From: Alphaproteobacteria bacterium
Lineage (GTDB): Bacteria > Pseudomonadota > Alphaproteobacteria > RS24
DNA length: 26,554 nucleotides
Assembly (NCBI GenBank): GCA_009920875.1
Contig: RFZE01000005.1
Coordinates: forward strand, 1-26,554
Direction of reading: 5' to 3'
Shown here: positions 1 through 8,312 of the stretch, piece by piece
Layout: every line of letters begins with the position of its first letter
Position numbering within the stretch: position 1 is the stretch's first letter
The notes under the pieces: generated by a model
Databases searched by the model: none
Told to the model about the DNA's origin: nothing
The model's input: the letters and a program-made list of their open reading frames with translations, nothing else
Position numbers and translations under genes: made by a program

Positions 1-1
1 C

Positions 2-403
2 CAAAAGGGCAATGAGTTGGAGCAAAACGCCAAAGCGGCTTTGGTTTTCCATTGGAAGAGCCTGCATCGCCAAGTGCGCATTCAAGGGCCGATTTCACCG
101 GTCGCGGATGAAGAAGCCGACGCTTATTATCAGTCGCGCGGCCGCGAGAGCCGCATCGGGGCTTGGGCTTCGCAGCAATCGCGTCCGCTGGCCGACCGCG
201 CCGCATTGGAAGCGGCCTATGAAGAAATGGACGGTAAATATCCGGGCGAGGATATTCCGCGCCCGCCGCATTGGTCGGGGCGGCGCATCACGCCTTTACG
301 TATTGAGTTTTGGCAAGATGGTGACCACCGCCTGCACGACCGGTTGGTTTTTAAGCGCGCCACAGCCGAGGCCGATTGGCAGGTCGAGCGTCTATATCCG
401 TAA
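2..403 (+). CDS. pdxH: Pyridoxamine 5'-phosphate oxidase, C-terminal part (5' end outside window)
   Basis: This is the C-terminal 133 residues of an FMN-dependent pyridoxine/pyridoxamine 5'-phosphate oxidase, the last step in making the cofactor pyridoxal 5'-phosphate in the cytosol. The reading frame is open from the first bases, so the true start lies to the left. Visible family marks are the FHWKSLHRQVRI segment (FMN/substrate strand), the SRGRESRIGAWAS stretch, the WSGRRITPLRIEFWQ block near the end and a C-terminus ending RLYP, close to the RLAP end of the E. coli enzyme. The cation exporter gene follows after 26 bases on the same strand and may be co-transcribed. Identification is strong despite the truncation. 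Confidence 0.93.
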   Translation, partial: QKGNELEQNAKAALVFHWKSLHRQVRIQGPISPVADEEADAYYQSRGRESRIGAWASQQSRPLADRAALEAAYEEMDGKYPGEDIPRPPHWSGRRITPLRIEFWQDGDHRLHDRLVFKRATAEADWQVERLYP

Positions 404-429
404 GCCCTGAAATGCGCTAGGTTAAGGCT

Positions 430-1353
430 ATGAGCGAACATCATCACGACCATATCGGCTTGCAGCCTGGCAAGCGCGTGCAAGGCACGGCGCTGTTGGC
501 CATTCTTGTGGCCTCGCTGATGATTGTCATGAAAGGCTTTGCTTGGCTGTTGACCGGCTCGGTCGCCTTGCTCGGCTCATTTCTCGACTCGATTATGGAT
601 TTGTCGCTCTCGGTGATGAATTTCTTTGCCATTCGCCATGCGCAAACACCGGCGGATGAAGAACATCGCTTCGGCCACGGTAAGGCGGAAGCTTTGGCCG
701 CTTTGGTGCAGGGTGCGGCGCTGTCTTTGGCGGCATTGTTTTTGGTTGTCGAGGCGGTGCGCGCCATGCTCACGCCCAGCGTGCTGCAAGAAAGCACGAT
801 AGGGATTATCGTCATCGCCGTGTCAATTGTATTGACGGGCGGTTTGGTGATGGTGCAGCGCCGTGTCGCCAAAGCAACCAATTCAGTCGCCATTCATGCC
901 GATAGCGCGCATTATGCCGGTGACCTTTACATGAATATGGGCGTGATTGCCGCTTTGGTGCTGTCCGGCCCGATGGGTTTTGTCTACGCCGATCCGGTTT
1001 TGGGTCTTGTCGTGGCGGCTATTTTGGCCAAAAGCGCATGGGGTATTTTTTCCGCCGCTGCCGACCAGCTGATGGACCGCGAATTGGACGATGATATACG
1101 CGAAGAGATAAAGCAGATTATTCTCTCGCATCCGCAGGTTTTGGGATTGCATGATTTGCGCACGCGCCGCGCCGGTCTGTCCAGCTTTGTGCAATGCCAT
1201 ATTGAATTGGACGGGGCGATGACGCTCAACAATGCGCATCAAATATCAGATGCGGTAGAGGCCTCCGTCATGGCGAAATTTCCCGGCGTTGAAGTGCTGA
1301 TACACCAAGACCCGGAAGGGCATGAAGAATTGACCCCGCTCGAGCAGAGCTAA
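430..1353 (+). CDS. fieF: Cation diffusion facilitator family metal exporter (FieF/YiiP-like)
   Basis: A 307-residue inner-membrane antiporter expected to export Zn2+, Fe2+ or a related divalent metal in exchange for protons. The N-terminus is His-rich (HHHDH at 4-8). The transport-site ligands of the family are present: D53 and D57 in SFLDSIMD, and H161 and D165 in HADSAHYAGD, matching the DxxxD plus HxxxD set of YiiP. The cytosolic C-terminal domain has the metal-binding HDLRTRRAG, QCHIELDG and HQDPEG segments typical of FieF. Length is normal for the family (about 300). The ribosome site is weak (AAGG just before the ATG). The gene sits 26 bases behind pdxH and ends tail to tail with the amidase gene. 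Which metal it moves cannot be read from sequence. Confidence 0.9.
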   Translation: MSEHHHDHIGLQPGKRVQGTALLAILVASLMIVMKGFAWLLTGSVALLGSFLDSIMDLSLSVMNFFAIRHAQTPADEEHRFGHGKAEALAALVQGAALSLAALFLVVEAVRAMLTPSVLQESTIGIIVIAVSIVLTGGLVMVQRRVAKATNSVAIHADSAHYAGDLYMNMGVIAALVLSGPMGFVYADPVLGLVVAAILAKSAWGIFSAAADQLMDRELDDDIREEIKQIILSHPQVLGLHDLRTRRAGLSSFVQCHIELDGAMTLNNAHQISDAVEASVMAKFPGVEVLIHQDPEGHEELTPLEQS

Positions 1354-1361
1354 AGGCGCGC

Positions 1362-2813
1362 TTAATAGCCTTTCGGTTGAAGCCATTGATAACCGATATT
1401 TTCCAGCATTTTGGCGACGGCAAGCGAGGTTTTATCCTCATAGGCCGGGCCGATAATTTGCATGCCGAAGGGCAAGCCATCATGCAGGCCAAGCGGCACA
1501 ACGGTTGAAGGCAGTCCGCATAGGGTGGCGATACCGGCCCAAAAGAAATTGTCGAAATAAGGCCGCGCCGCGCCGTTCACCGTAATGGTGCGGGCATGGA
1601 AATCGGGATTATGGTCGTGCTTCATGGCGGTGCTGGGCGTGACCGGGCACAACAACACATCGACTTTTTCAAACAATGCGCGCCACGCCAAATCATATTT
1701 GGCTTTGCGAATATTGAGGCGCAGCCATTCGCCGTGGCTCAGCGTGATGCCGCGCGCTTGGGTGACGCGCGTGGAGATATCATCGGCATCGGCTGCATCA
1801 ACAATGTCTTGCATGGCGGCAAAAACCGGCGGCGGCATGTCGGAGCCGACAATGGCACTCAGCCGCTTCATATAGGTTTCAAAATGCTGTGCCTTGTCGA
1901 AATCAGGGCTGATGGTGTGCAAGCTGGCGCCTTGTTTTTCCAGAGCCTTACCGGCGTCTTCAATGGCACTGCTGAAGGCGTTTTCGACCTCGCAAGCGGC
2001 ATCGCCGGGCCATAAGCCGACGCGCAAGCCCTGCGGCGTGGCGTGGCGCGGCCCTTGCAGTTGAATTTGCATGGCTTGGCGCATCGGGCCGTCAAGCCCG
2101 ACCGTGACGTCGAGCGCCAGTTCAATATCGCCTGCCGTATGCCCCAATGGGCCGGCAACGGTCAATTCGCTGGGCTCCCAAGGCATGCCATGCGGCGGCG
2201 GCACATGACCGCGCATCGGCACAATGGCGAAACTTGGCTTATGGCTGAACAGGCCGCTGAAATGCGCCGGTGCGCGCACCGAGCCGCCAATATCGCTGCC
2301 ATATTCAAGCGGTGTCATGGCAGCCGCCAGTGCTGCCGACGAGCCGCCTGACGAGCCGCCCGGCGTATGGTCGAGATTGTGCGGATTATTGGTCGTGCCG
2401 TGCACCGCATTATAGGTCTGAATATCGCCACCGGCCATTGGCGAGTTGGTTTTGCCGATAATAATGGCACCGGCGGCTTTCAGCCGCGTCGTGACCACCG
2501 CGTCAGATGTGGAAATATGGCCTTTATAGTCGGGAAAACCGGCATCGCATGTCAGCCCTTCAACTTCGAACAAGTCCTTTATCGTCATCGGCACGCCGTG
2601 CAGCGGGCCTTTGACATTGCCTTTGGCGATTGCGTCATCTGCCGTTTCGGCTTCTTTAAGAGCTGCGTCAAAGCGCGTGGCAATAACCGCGTTAATCGCC
2701 GGATTGTGTTTTTCAATACGGTCTATGAAATGCTGTGTCGCCTCTTTCGAAGAAACACTGCCTGCGGCTATTTTTTCGGCCAGTTCACGCGCCGATAATT
2801 TATGCAGTGTCAT
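1362..2813 (-). CDS. Amidase signature family hydrolase
   Basis: A 483-residue cytosolic amidase of the amidase-signature (Ser-Ser-Lys) family, which hydrolyses carboxamide or ester bonds. The catalytic triad is visible: K79 in MTIKDLF, the cis-Ser S154 in GGSSGGS, and nucleophile S178 in GSDIGGSVRAP; the 24-residue spacing between the two serines matches fatty acid amide hydrolase. I chose the ATG at 2813 because AGGGAGGG lies just upstream; a longer in-frame reading to 2846 would place that Shine-Dalgarno inside the gene. Substrate is unknown. It lacks GatB/GatC neighbours, so it is probably a stand-alone catabolic amidase and not the GatA tRNA amidotransferase subunit. It diverges from an acyl-CoA ligase across 88 bases. 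Confidence 0.9.
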   Translation of the reverse strand: MTLHKLSARELAEKIAAGSVSSKEATQHFIDRIEKHNPAINAVIATRFDAALKEAETADDAIAKGNVKGPLHGVPMTIKDLFEVEGLTCDAGFPDYKGHISTSDAVVTTRLKAAGAIIIGKTNSPMAGGDIQTYNAVHGTTNNPHNLDHTPGGSSGGSSAALAAAMTPLEYGSDIGGSVRAPAHFSGLFSHKPSFAIVPMRGHVPPPHGMPWEPSELTVAGPLGHTAGDIELALDVTVGLDGPMRQAMQIQLQGPRHATPQGLRVGLWPGDAACEVENAFSSAIEDAGKALEKQGASLHTISPDFDKAQHFETYMKRLSAIVGSDMPPPVFAAMQDIVDAADADDISTRVTQARGITLSHGEWLRLNIRKAKYDLAWRALFEKVDVLLCPVTPSTAMKHDHNPDFHARTITVNGAARPYFDNFFWAGIATLCGLPSTVVPLGLHDGLPFGMQIIGPAYEDKTSLAVAKMLENIGYQWLQPKGY

Positions 2814-2818
2814 TTCAT

Positions 2819-2896
2819 CCCTCCCTATGGACAAGACGCCATGCATTGGGCAAATTAGCGCCAGTCAAAAACGTTCCGTCAAGGACGATAGGGAGG
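2819..2896. repeat. 9-base inverted repeat at the two divergent ribosome sites
   Basis: CCTCCCTAT (2820-2828) and ATAGGGAGG (2888-2896) form a perfect 9-base inverted repeat that holds the Shine-Dalgarno sequences of the amidase (-) and acyl-CoA ligase (+) genes. Part of the match is forced by both genes using GGGAGG; the extra ATA is not. No clear -35/-10 pair could be assigned in the 88-base gap. Confidence 0.4.
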
Positions 2897-2901
2897 AAAA
2901 C

Positions 2902-4545
2902 ATGTTCGGTCAAATGCAAGACGTGCCGCTATTGATGAACCGCATTTTGGATCATGCAATGGTCAATCACAGTGAGCGTGAAATCGTATCGCGCCTGGTC
3001 GAAGGCAATATTCATCGCGAAACCTATGCCGAGTTGCATTTACGCGCCCGTAAGTTGAGCCAAGCGCTCAAAAGCCTCGGCATGGGCGAGCAAGATGTGA
3101 TTGCCACTTTAGCTTGGAACACGCACCGCCATATTGAAGCTTGGTATGGCATTACCGGCATTGGTGGCGTCTATCACACGCTCAATCCGCGCCTGTTTGC
3201 CGAGCAATTGGTCTATATCATCAACCATGCCGAAGATAAGCTTATCTTTACCGATTTGACCTTTGTGCCGGTGCTTGAAGGCATTGCCGATCAAATTCCC
3301 AATGTCAAAGGCATCATCATCATGACCGATGCGGCGCATATGCCGGATACCGGCCTTAAAAATGTGCATTGCTATGAAGATTTAATCGACGGACAGAATG
3401 GCGATTTCAATTGGGTCGAGGTCGATGAGCGCGCACCCTGCGGCATTTGTTATACGTCCGGCACAACAGGCAATCCGAAGGGCGTTTGCTATACGCACCG
3501 CTCCAATGTGCTGCACACTCTGGTCGGCAATGCGAGCGATGTCATGGGACTGAAAAGCACCGACAGCATTATGCCCGTCGTGCCGATGTTCCATGCCAAT
3601 GCGTGGGGGTTGGCATTGAGCGCGCCTGCGGCCGGTTCGAAAATCGTCAATCCCGGCCCGAATATGGATGGCGAGAGCATTTACCAGCTTTTGACCGATG
3701 AAGAAGTGACCTTTACCGCCGCCGTGCCGACCGTTTGGCTGATGTTGTTGCAGCATTTGGAAGCCAATAATTTGAAACTGCCCATGCTCAATGATGTGAC
3801 GATTGGCGGCTCTGCCGTGCCGCGCGTCATGCTTGAAAAATTTGAGCGCGATTATGATGTTTCGGTGAAACATGCGTGGGGTATGACCGAACTCTCGCCG
3901 CTCGGCACCATTGCCAGCTTTAAGGCGGGTATGGAAAATATGAGCTTCGACCAGCAAATGGACATTAAGGTCAAGCAAGGCCGCGCGCCGTTTGGGGTGG
4001 AAATGAAAATCACCGATGATGAAGGCAATGAATTGCCGCGCGACGGCAAAGCCTTTGGTCATTTGATGGTGCGTGGGCCGTTTATTGTCGGTGAATATAT
4101 TAAAGGCGATGGCGGTCAAATTCTTGATGAAGACGGGTTTTTCGACACCGGCGATGTCGCGACGATTGATGAGTTGGGCTTTATGCAAATCACCGATCGC
4201 TCAAAAGACGTTATCAAATCGGGCGGTGAATGGATTTCATCGATTGAAATTGAAAATGTTGCTGTCGGTTGCGAGGGCGTGACAGAGGCGGCTGTTATCG
4301 GCCTGCCGCACCCGAAATGGGATGAGCGTCCGCTGCTGATTATCGTTAAAGATGAAGGTGCTGAGGTGAGCAAAGAACAAGTGCTGGCCTATTTGGAAGG
4401 CAAAATTGCCAAATGGTGGATGCCCGATGATGTAACCTTCGTCGATGAAATTCCGCATACGGCGACCGGCAAAATCCAAAAGCTGACATTGCGCGAACAA
4501 TTTGCCGGCTATGAATTGCCGGAAGCCAAAGGAGCCGCTGAATAA
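2902..4545 (+). CDS. Acyl-CoA ligase (AMP-forming, fatty-acyl/DmdB-like group)
   Basis: A 547-residue ANL-superfamily enzyme that activates a carboxylic acid with ATP to an acyl-adenylate and then transfers it to CoA. Key blocks are the P-loop-like YTSGTTGNPKG, the GMTELSP adenine-binding motif, FDTGDVATID with the ribose-binding Asp, the hinge region DRSKDVIKSGGEWISS, and the C-terminal TATGKIQK with the catalytic Lys. The N-terminus (MFGQMQDVPLLMNRILDHA) resembles medium/long-chain fatty-acyl ligases and the 3-methylmercaptopropionyl-CoA ligases (DmdB), but sequence alone does not settle the substrate. The start at 2902 is set by GGGAGG a few bases upstream; an open frame further upstream overlaps the divergent amidase and was rejected. 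The stop codon overlaps the next start (TAATG). Confidence 0.92.
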   Translation: MFGQMQDVPLLMNRILDHAMVNHSEREIVSRLVEGNIHRETYAELHLRARKLSQALKSLGMGEQDVIATLAWNTHRHIEAWYGITGIGGVYHTLNPRLFAEQLVYIINHAEDKLIFTDLTFVPVLEGIADQIPNVKGIIIMTDAAHMPDTGLKNVHCYEDLIDGQNGDFNWVEVDERAPCGICYTSGTTGNPKGVCYTHRSNVLHTLVGNASDVMGLKSTDSIMPVVPMFHANAWGLALSAPAAGSKIVNPGPNMDGESIYQLLTDEEVTFTAAVPTVWLMLLQHLEANNLKLPMLNDVTIGGSAVPRVMLEKFERDYDVSVKHAWGMTELSPLGTIASFKAGMENMSFDQQMDIKVKQGRAPFGVEMKITDDEGNELPRDGKAFGHLMVRGPFIVGEYIKGDGGQILDEDGFFDTGDVATIDELGFMQITDRSKDVIKSGGEWISSIEIENVAVGCEGVTEAAVIGLPHPKWDERPLLIIVKDEGAEVSKEQVLAYLEGKIAKWWMPDDVTFVDEIPHTATGKIQKLTLREQFAGYELPEAKGAAE

Positions 4546-5282
4546 TGTTTGGAATTACCGCTTTCGGGGTTGCGACCACCGGCTATTTCATGTCGCTGGG
4601 CAGCGTCGGACTGTTTGTGCTGTCGGCCATTGCGCTGCGCCTTGCCCTTACGGATTACAAATTGCCGGTGCTGATTATTCTCATCGCAGCGCTGCTTGCC
4701 CTTGTCGCTTTGCTGCTAAGCTTGGGAGCGCTTCTATTCGGTCAAATAAGCCAGCTTAATATGCCACGCACCCTTATTGCAGTGGTTTTGTCCGCCGCCA
4801 TTTTCGTACCGGTGTTTCTGGCAGGCCGGGCGCTTGAGGGCATACCGATGATAAATGATATTATGACGGACACAAACAACCCGCCGCAATTTGAGGTGGT
4901 GCCGACGCAGCGCAAAGCGTTCGATAACAGCCTCGAATTATCTGAAAAGCGGCTGGCTTTTCATCAAAAGCATTATGGCGATATGAAGCCGTTGATTGTC
5001 GATGGTGCGCCGGATGCGCATTTTGACAAAGCAGTGGCTCTGGTGCAGGCGCGTGGCTGGAAAATTGTCGCGCAAGATAAAACCAAGGGCGTTGTTGAAG
5101 CGACCGATAGGACGGTGCTGTTCGGCTTTAAAGATGATGTGGTCATTCGCCTTAGCGCAGAAGCCGGTAAAACGCGCATTGATATGCGTTCGGCCTCGCG
5201 GCAAGGGCGCTCGGATTTCCGCGTCAACGCAAAGCGTATTGAGGCTTTTCTGGCTGATTTGAGGAGCGCTATTGACGGCTAA
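4545..5282 (+). CDS. DUF1499 domain membrane protein
   Basis: A 245-residue protein with about three hydrophobic helices in the first 100 residues (roughly 8-30, 36-65 and 74-95), followed by a soluble DUF1499 domain. The family hallmark IPMINDIMTDTNNPPQF follows the last helix, and the tail contains the conserved pattern of a short domain ending in DFRVNAKRIEAFLADL. Function of DUF1499 is unknown; it is widespread in Proteobacteria and plants. The start codon overlaps the stop of the acyl-CoA ligase by one base (TAATG), so translation is almost certainly coupled, which hints at a link to lipid or acyl-CoA metabolism. That link is an inference. Confidence 0.85.
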   Translation: MFGITAFGVATTGYFMSLGSVGLFVLSAIALRLALTDYKLPVLIILIAALLALVALLLSLGALLFGQISQLNMPRTLIAVVLSAAIFVPVFLAGRALEGIPMINDIMTDTNNPPQFEVVPTQRKAFDNSLELSEKRLAFHQKHYGDMKPLIVDGAPDAHFDKAVALVQARGWKIVAQDKTKGVVEATDRTVLFGFKDDVVIRLSAEAGKTRIDMRSASRQGRSDFRVNAKRIEAFLADLRSAIDG

Positions 5283-5400
5283 GCTCGTGCTGCCGCCATT
5301 GCGGTTTATTGTGGTTCATCGTCGTTTGATTACGCATGGTCAGAAAATGGCTTGCTTGTGCGGCATTATCGCGCCAAGCTTTCTTTTTCTGGGGGGAACA

Positions 5401-5772
5401 ATGGAAAAACTTATACGTATTCTGGCCATTATTATGGCATTGCCTTTGGCGCTAATCGCCGTGCGCTGGGTCGTCGACCCATCAGGCGCAGCGCAAAGTT
5501 TGGAAATGACATTGCTGGAAGGCGCGGCGCGCAATTCACAAATAGGCGATACCACGGCGGTATTTTTCGGCATGGGTTTCTTGTCGCTTTACGGCATTTT
5601 GAAAGAGAAACGCGACTTCCTTTATGCGGCGACATTTCTGATTGCCGTTGTCGCCGTGGCGCGCGTATTGGCCGGATTGGTGCATGATGCGCCGACCATT
5701 TGGCTGTTTGTCGCCATTGAAGCCATCACCGTTGTCGTTTGGCTGGCCCACGCTAAAAATATGAAAAGCTGA
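5401..5772 (+). CDS. Small four-helix membrane protein (DUF4345-like)
   Basis: A 123-residue protein made almost entirely of four predicted membrane helices. The pattern RWVVDPSGAA after the first helix, ARNSQIGDTTAVFF leading the second, and VARVLAGLVHD in the third resemble the DUF4345 family; no enzymatic motif is seen. I chose ATG 5401 because it has a strong GGGGGG ribosome site; the frame is open further upstream and even overlaps the DUF1499 gene, but that extension has no good ribosome site. The tRNA-Pro gene lies on the opposite strand directly behind it. Function unknown; family assignment is from memory of the pattern. Confidence 0.7.
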   Translation: MEKLIRILAIIMALPLALIAVRWVVDPSGAAQSLEMTLLEGAARNSQIGDTTAVFFGMGFLSLYGILKEKRDFLYAATFLIAVVAVARVLAGLVHDAPTIWLFVAIEAITVVVWLAHAKNMKS

Positions 5773-5776
5773 ATAT

Positions 5777-5853
5777 TGGTCGGAGTGGCAGGATTTGAAC
5801 CTGCGACCCCCTCGTCCCGAACGAGGTGCGCTACCAGGCTGCGCCACACTCCG
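5777..5853 (-). tRNA. tRNA-Pro (anticodon CGG)
   Basis: Read on the minus strand it starts CGGAGTG and pairs with CACTCCG in a perfect 7-base acceptor stem. The anticodon arm is CCTCG-TTCGGGA-CGAGG, giving anticodon CGG for proline codon CCG. The T arm GCAGG-TTCAAAT-CCTGC is intact, and the 3' ACCA is encoded (5777-5780). All four arms are canonical, so it should be functional. Confidence 0.97.
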
Positions 5854-5925
5854 ATGAAGTGACGTTTATATAGCCAAGCCCCGTCAGGCTGGCAATGGAA
5901 AACCGAATAATGCGGGAGGAAAGTG

Positions 5926-7014
5926 ATGTCTGAGACAGGTTTTGCGACAATACAAAAACGCCCTTTTGCCGCCTCGGTAGCGGCTCTCTTGGCGCTGCTG
6001 CTCGGCTATTTATTATTGTGGCCGGTGCCGTTTGATCCGGTGACCGGCCCACCGCGCGCGGCCAATCCGGCAGGCACGGGCATATTCGTCAAAAACAATA
6101 AGCTGGCGGCGGCCGACATGTTGGCAACCGGCACCGGCCCTGAGGCAGTGGCCTTTGACGCGCAAGGTCGGCTTTATAGCGGCCTCACCAATGGCGATAT
6201 TATTCGCTTCGCCGCCAATGGCGACAAACAGGTTTTGGCCAATACGGGCGGGCGTCCGCTGGGTCTGAAATTTGACGCGGCAGGCAATTTGGTGATTGCC
6301 GATGCCAAAAAAGGCCTGATTGCCATGGCCCCCAATGGCGAGATTGCCACGCTGGCGACGCATCATAATGGGGTGCGAATGAAATTTGTCGATGATTTGG
6401 CGATTGCCAAAGACGGCAAGATTTATTTCTCCGATGCCTCGGCGCTGTTTGAATATGGCCATGATATTTTGGAAGTCTTCGCCTTTCGCCCATCGGGTCG
6501 GCTGATGGTGTTTGACCCTGAAAGCGGTGCGCTCGACGTGCTGCTCGACAATCTTTATTTCGCCAATGGCGTGGCGCTGAGCGCGCAAGAAGACTTCGTG
6601 CTGGTCAATGAAACCTATGGCCACCGCGTTTTGCGCTATTGGCTGCGCGGCCCCAAGGCGGGCTCATCAGATGTGTTTGTCGATAATATGCCGGCCTATC
6701 TCGACAATATCACCGGCGCGCCCGATGGCGGTTTCTGGCTGGCCGGTGTCGCGCCGCGCACGGACGCGCTGGATGCGCTGGTCACGCACCCCTTTGCCCG
6801 CAAAGTGGTGTGGCGGCTGATGCAGTTGACCGGTGCCAATCCGGCGGAGATGCACAGCTATGCCATTAAGCTGTCGGCGCAAGGCACGCCGCTCACCTCT
6901 TTGGAAGATGATAGCGGCCATATTTATATGATGACCAGCGTCATTGAGCAGGACGGCAAGCTCTATTTGGGCAGCTTGATTAATGATGCTGTTGGCGTAA
7001 TTGACGCACCGTAA
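5926..7014 (+). CDS. Membrane-anchored SMP-30/strictosidine synthase-like beta-propeller protein
   Basis: A 362-residue protein with an N-terminal membrane anchor or signal (hydrophobic segment about residues 14-33, after basic QKR) followed by a six-bladed beta-propeller of the SMP-30/gluconolactonase/LRE or strictosidine synthase-like (APMAP) type. Repeated blade motifs include GPEAVAFDAQGRLYSG, GRPLGLKFDAAGNLVIAD and DDLAIAKDGKIYFSD; the NGVAL and LDNI segments are typical metal/substrate-side loops of this fold. Such proteins are usually lactonases or esterases acting in the periplasm or membrane, but the substrate here is unknown. ATG 5926 was preferred over the GTG three bases earlier because of GGGAGGA at 5914-5920. 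It lies alone between two tRNA genes. Confidence 0.8.
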   Translation: MSETGFATIQKRPFAASVAALLALLLGYLLLWPVPFDPVTGPPRAANPAGTGIFVKNNKLAAADMLATGTGPEAVAFDAQGRLYSGLTNGDIIRFAANGDKQVLANTGGRPLGLKFDAAGNLVIADAKKGLIAMAPNGEIATLATHHNGVRMKFVDDLAIAKDGKIYFSDASALFEYGHDILEVFAFRPSGRLMVFDPESGALDVLLDNLYFANGVALSAQEDFVLVNETYGHRVLRYWLRGPKAGSSDVFVDNMPAYLDNITGAPDGGFWLAGVAPRTDALDALVTHPFARKVVWRLMQLTGANPAEMHSYAIKLSAQGTPLTSLEDDSGHIYMMTSVIEQDGKLYLGSLINDAVGVIDAP

Positions 7015-7067
7015 AGGCAAATAGGGGCTAGACCGACGCGCCTGTTTTATATATTTTCGCGCTCAGT

Positions 7068-7142
7068 TGGGGTGTGGCCAAGTGGTAAGGCACCGGTTTT
7101 TGGTATCGGCATGCGCAGGTTCGAATCCTGCCACCCCAGCCA
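7068..7142 (+). tRNA. tRNA-Gln (anticodon TTG)
   Basis: The acceptor stem TGGGGTG pairs with CACCCCA; the anticodon arm is CCGGT-TTTTGGT-ATCGG, giving anticodon TTG for glutamine codon CAA. The T arm GCAGG-TTCGAAT-CCTGC is intact, the discriminator is G and CCA is encoded at the 3' end. A TATATT (7048-7053) sits at a suitable distance for a -10 box, but no convincing -35 is seen. The gamma carbonic anhydrase gene ends 15 bases beyond on the other strand. Confidence 0.97.
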
Positions 7143-7157
7143 CTTTCTACTTTTGTA

Positions 7158-7706
7158 TCAGTCTTGCGGTAGAAATCCCGCGGCGCGCAAATCATCTTCG
7201 TTGAAGCGGTGACTGCCATGCGCGTAGTTTTTTGCATTCTGCACATAAAAGGCGGCATTCATCGCATTGGCGGCTCCGCTATCGCGCGTCTTTACCAGCT
7301 TGGCCGGGCTGCCGGCGATGATCGAATTATCGGGAAACTCACTGCCCTCAGTGACAATTGAATGACCGGCGACAATGCAATTATCGCCAATGGTCGCGCC
7401 ATCCATAATCGTCGCATTAATGCCAATCAGGCACTTATCGCCAATGGTGCAGCCATGCAGCGTCGCATGATGGGTGATGGAACAATCATCTCCGACAAGG
7501 GTCGGGGTCGCACCGCCGACATGTATCATCACGAAATCTTGAATATTAGTGCGCGCCCCGATTTCAATATGGAACATTTCCGAGCGCATGACGACATACG
7601 GCCAGACCGAGCTCTCCGGTCCCAATGAAATATGGCCGAACAAAAGCGCGCTATCATGCACCCAGGCTGTTTTGTCGATTTTGATATTGTCGTGTTGTGA
7701 TGCCAT
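7158..7706 (-). CDS. Gamma carbonic anhydrase family protein (left-handed beta-helix)
   Basis: A 182-residue hexapeptide-repeat protein that folds as a left-handed beta-helix and forms trimers. The three metal-binding histidines of gamma carbonic anhydrases align as H62 (MIHVG), H79 and H84 (THHATLHG), and the preceding ARTNIQD block is conserved, so zinc or iron binding is expected. The usual RGD triplet near residue 41 reads RSE, as in some alphaproteobacterial members. Many homologues have no measured carbonic anhydrase activity, so the role could be CO2 hydration or something else. The ATG abuts the TAA stop of the upstream CDP-alcohol phosphatidyltransferase with no gap, suggesting coupled translation. 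Confidence 0.9.
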   Translation of the reverse strand: MASQHDNIKIDKTAWVHDSALLFGHISLGPESSVWPYVVMRSEMFHIEIGARTNIQDFVMIHVGGATPTLVGDDCSITHHATLHGCTIGDKCLIGINATIMDGATIGDNCIVAGHSIVTEGSEFPDNSIIAGSPAKLVKTRDSGAANAMNAAFYVQNAKNYAHGSHRFNEDDLRAAGFLPQD

Positions 7707-8312
7707 TTAACGCCCCAGCAAAGTTCTGACGGAAACCATAAGCCGCCCGATGACCGAAAGATAGACAAAAGCTGCGAACAATAACGCGGCGGGGGCAAAG
7801 GCGGCGGGGTAGAGCATGGTGAAGGTGAAAAAGGCAATGGTCTCCGTGCCCTCGGCCAAACCGGCGAGGTAATACATGCTTTTTTTACCTTGCGCCTCGC
7901 TGGTCAGCCAAAGCTTTTCGGCCTGAATGGCGAAGGCGAGAAACACCGTCATTGACATGGCAAAGCTCGACAACAAAATGGCGGCCGCAAAAGCATTTTT
8001 CGTATCGTAAAACAAAAACGCCAGCGGCAGCAGCGCCCAGAGCAGAAAGTCGGAGACAATATCAATATAAGCGCCCAATGCGCTCGGCGCGGTTTGGCGC
8101 GCCACCGCTCCGTCCAGCCCGTCGGCCAGCCGATTTAGCAAGAGGAAAATCAGCGCGGCGGCGAACATGCCCTGTGCCACTGCATAGCAACAGACTAACC
8201 CCAATAAAAAACCGCCAATCGTTATTTGATTGGCGGAAATTTTAGTGCCGATGGCCGCCGCCGCCGCATTGAGCGGCGGGTCGATGAGGCGGCGCATGGT
8301 GGAATCAAGCAT
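7707..8312 (-). CDS. CDP-alcohol phosphatidyltransferase family membrane enzyme
   Basis: A 201-residue membrane protein with about five to six helices. It carries the CDP-alcohol phosphotransferase signature in the first half: DGLDGAVAR followed by GAYIDIVSD, i.e. D-x2-DG-x2-AR, seven residues, G-x3-D-x3-D. The four acidic residues bind the catalytic metals; the classical signature has eight residues between AR and G, so this is a slightly shorter subgroup. The reaction is transfer of a phosphatidyl group from CDP-diacylglycerol to an alcohol acceptor, which is not identifiable here. The start overlaps the stop of the nitronate monooxygenase (TAATG) and the stop abuts the carbonic anhydrase start. 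Confidence 0.88.
   Translation of the reverse strand: MLDSTMRRLIDPPLNAAAAAIGTKISANQITIGGFLLGLVCCYAVAQGMFAAALIFLLLNRLADGLDGAVARQTAPSALGAYIDIVSDFLLWALLPLAFLFYDTKNAFAAAILLSSFAMSMTVFLAFAIQAEKLWLTSEAQGKKSMYYLAGLAEGTETIAFFTFTMLYPAAFAPAALLFAAFVYLSVIGRLMVSVRTLLGR

Noticed and set aside
1352..1373. AAAGGC...GCCTTT hairpin over the fieF and amidase stop codons as a two-way terminator
   Set aside because: Only six pairs with a 10-base loop and just three T residues; it lies over both stop codons and is too weak to call.
3382..4188. 268-residue open frame on the minus strand inside the acyl-CoA ligase gene
   Set aside because: It is the antisense of a clearly conserved ligase, shows no family motif and has no ribosome site.
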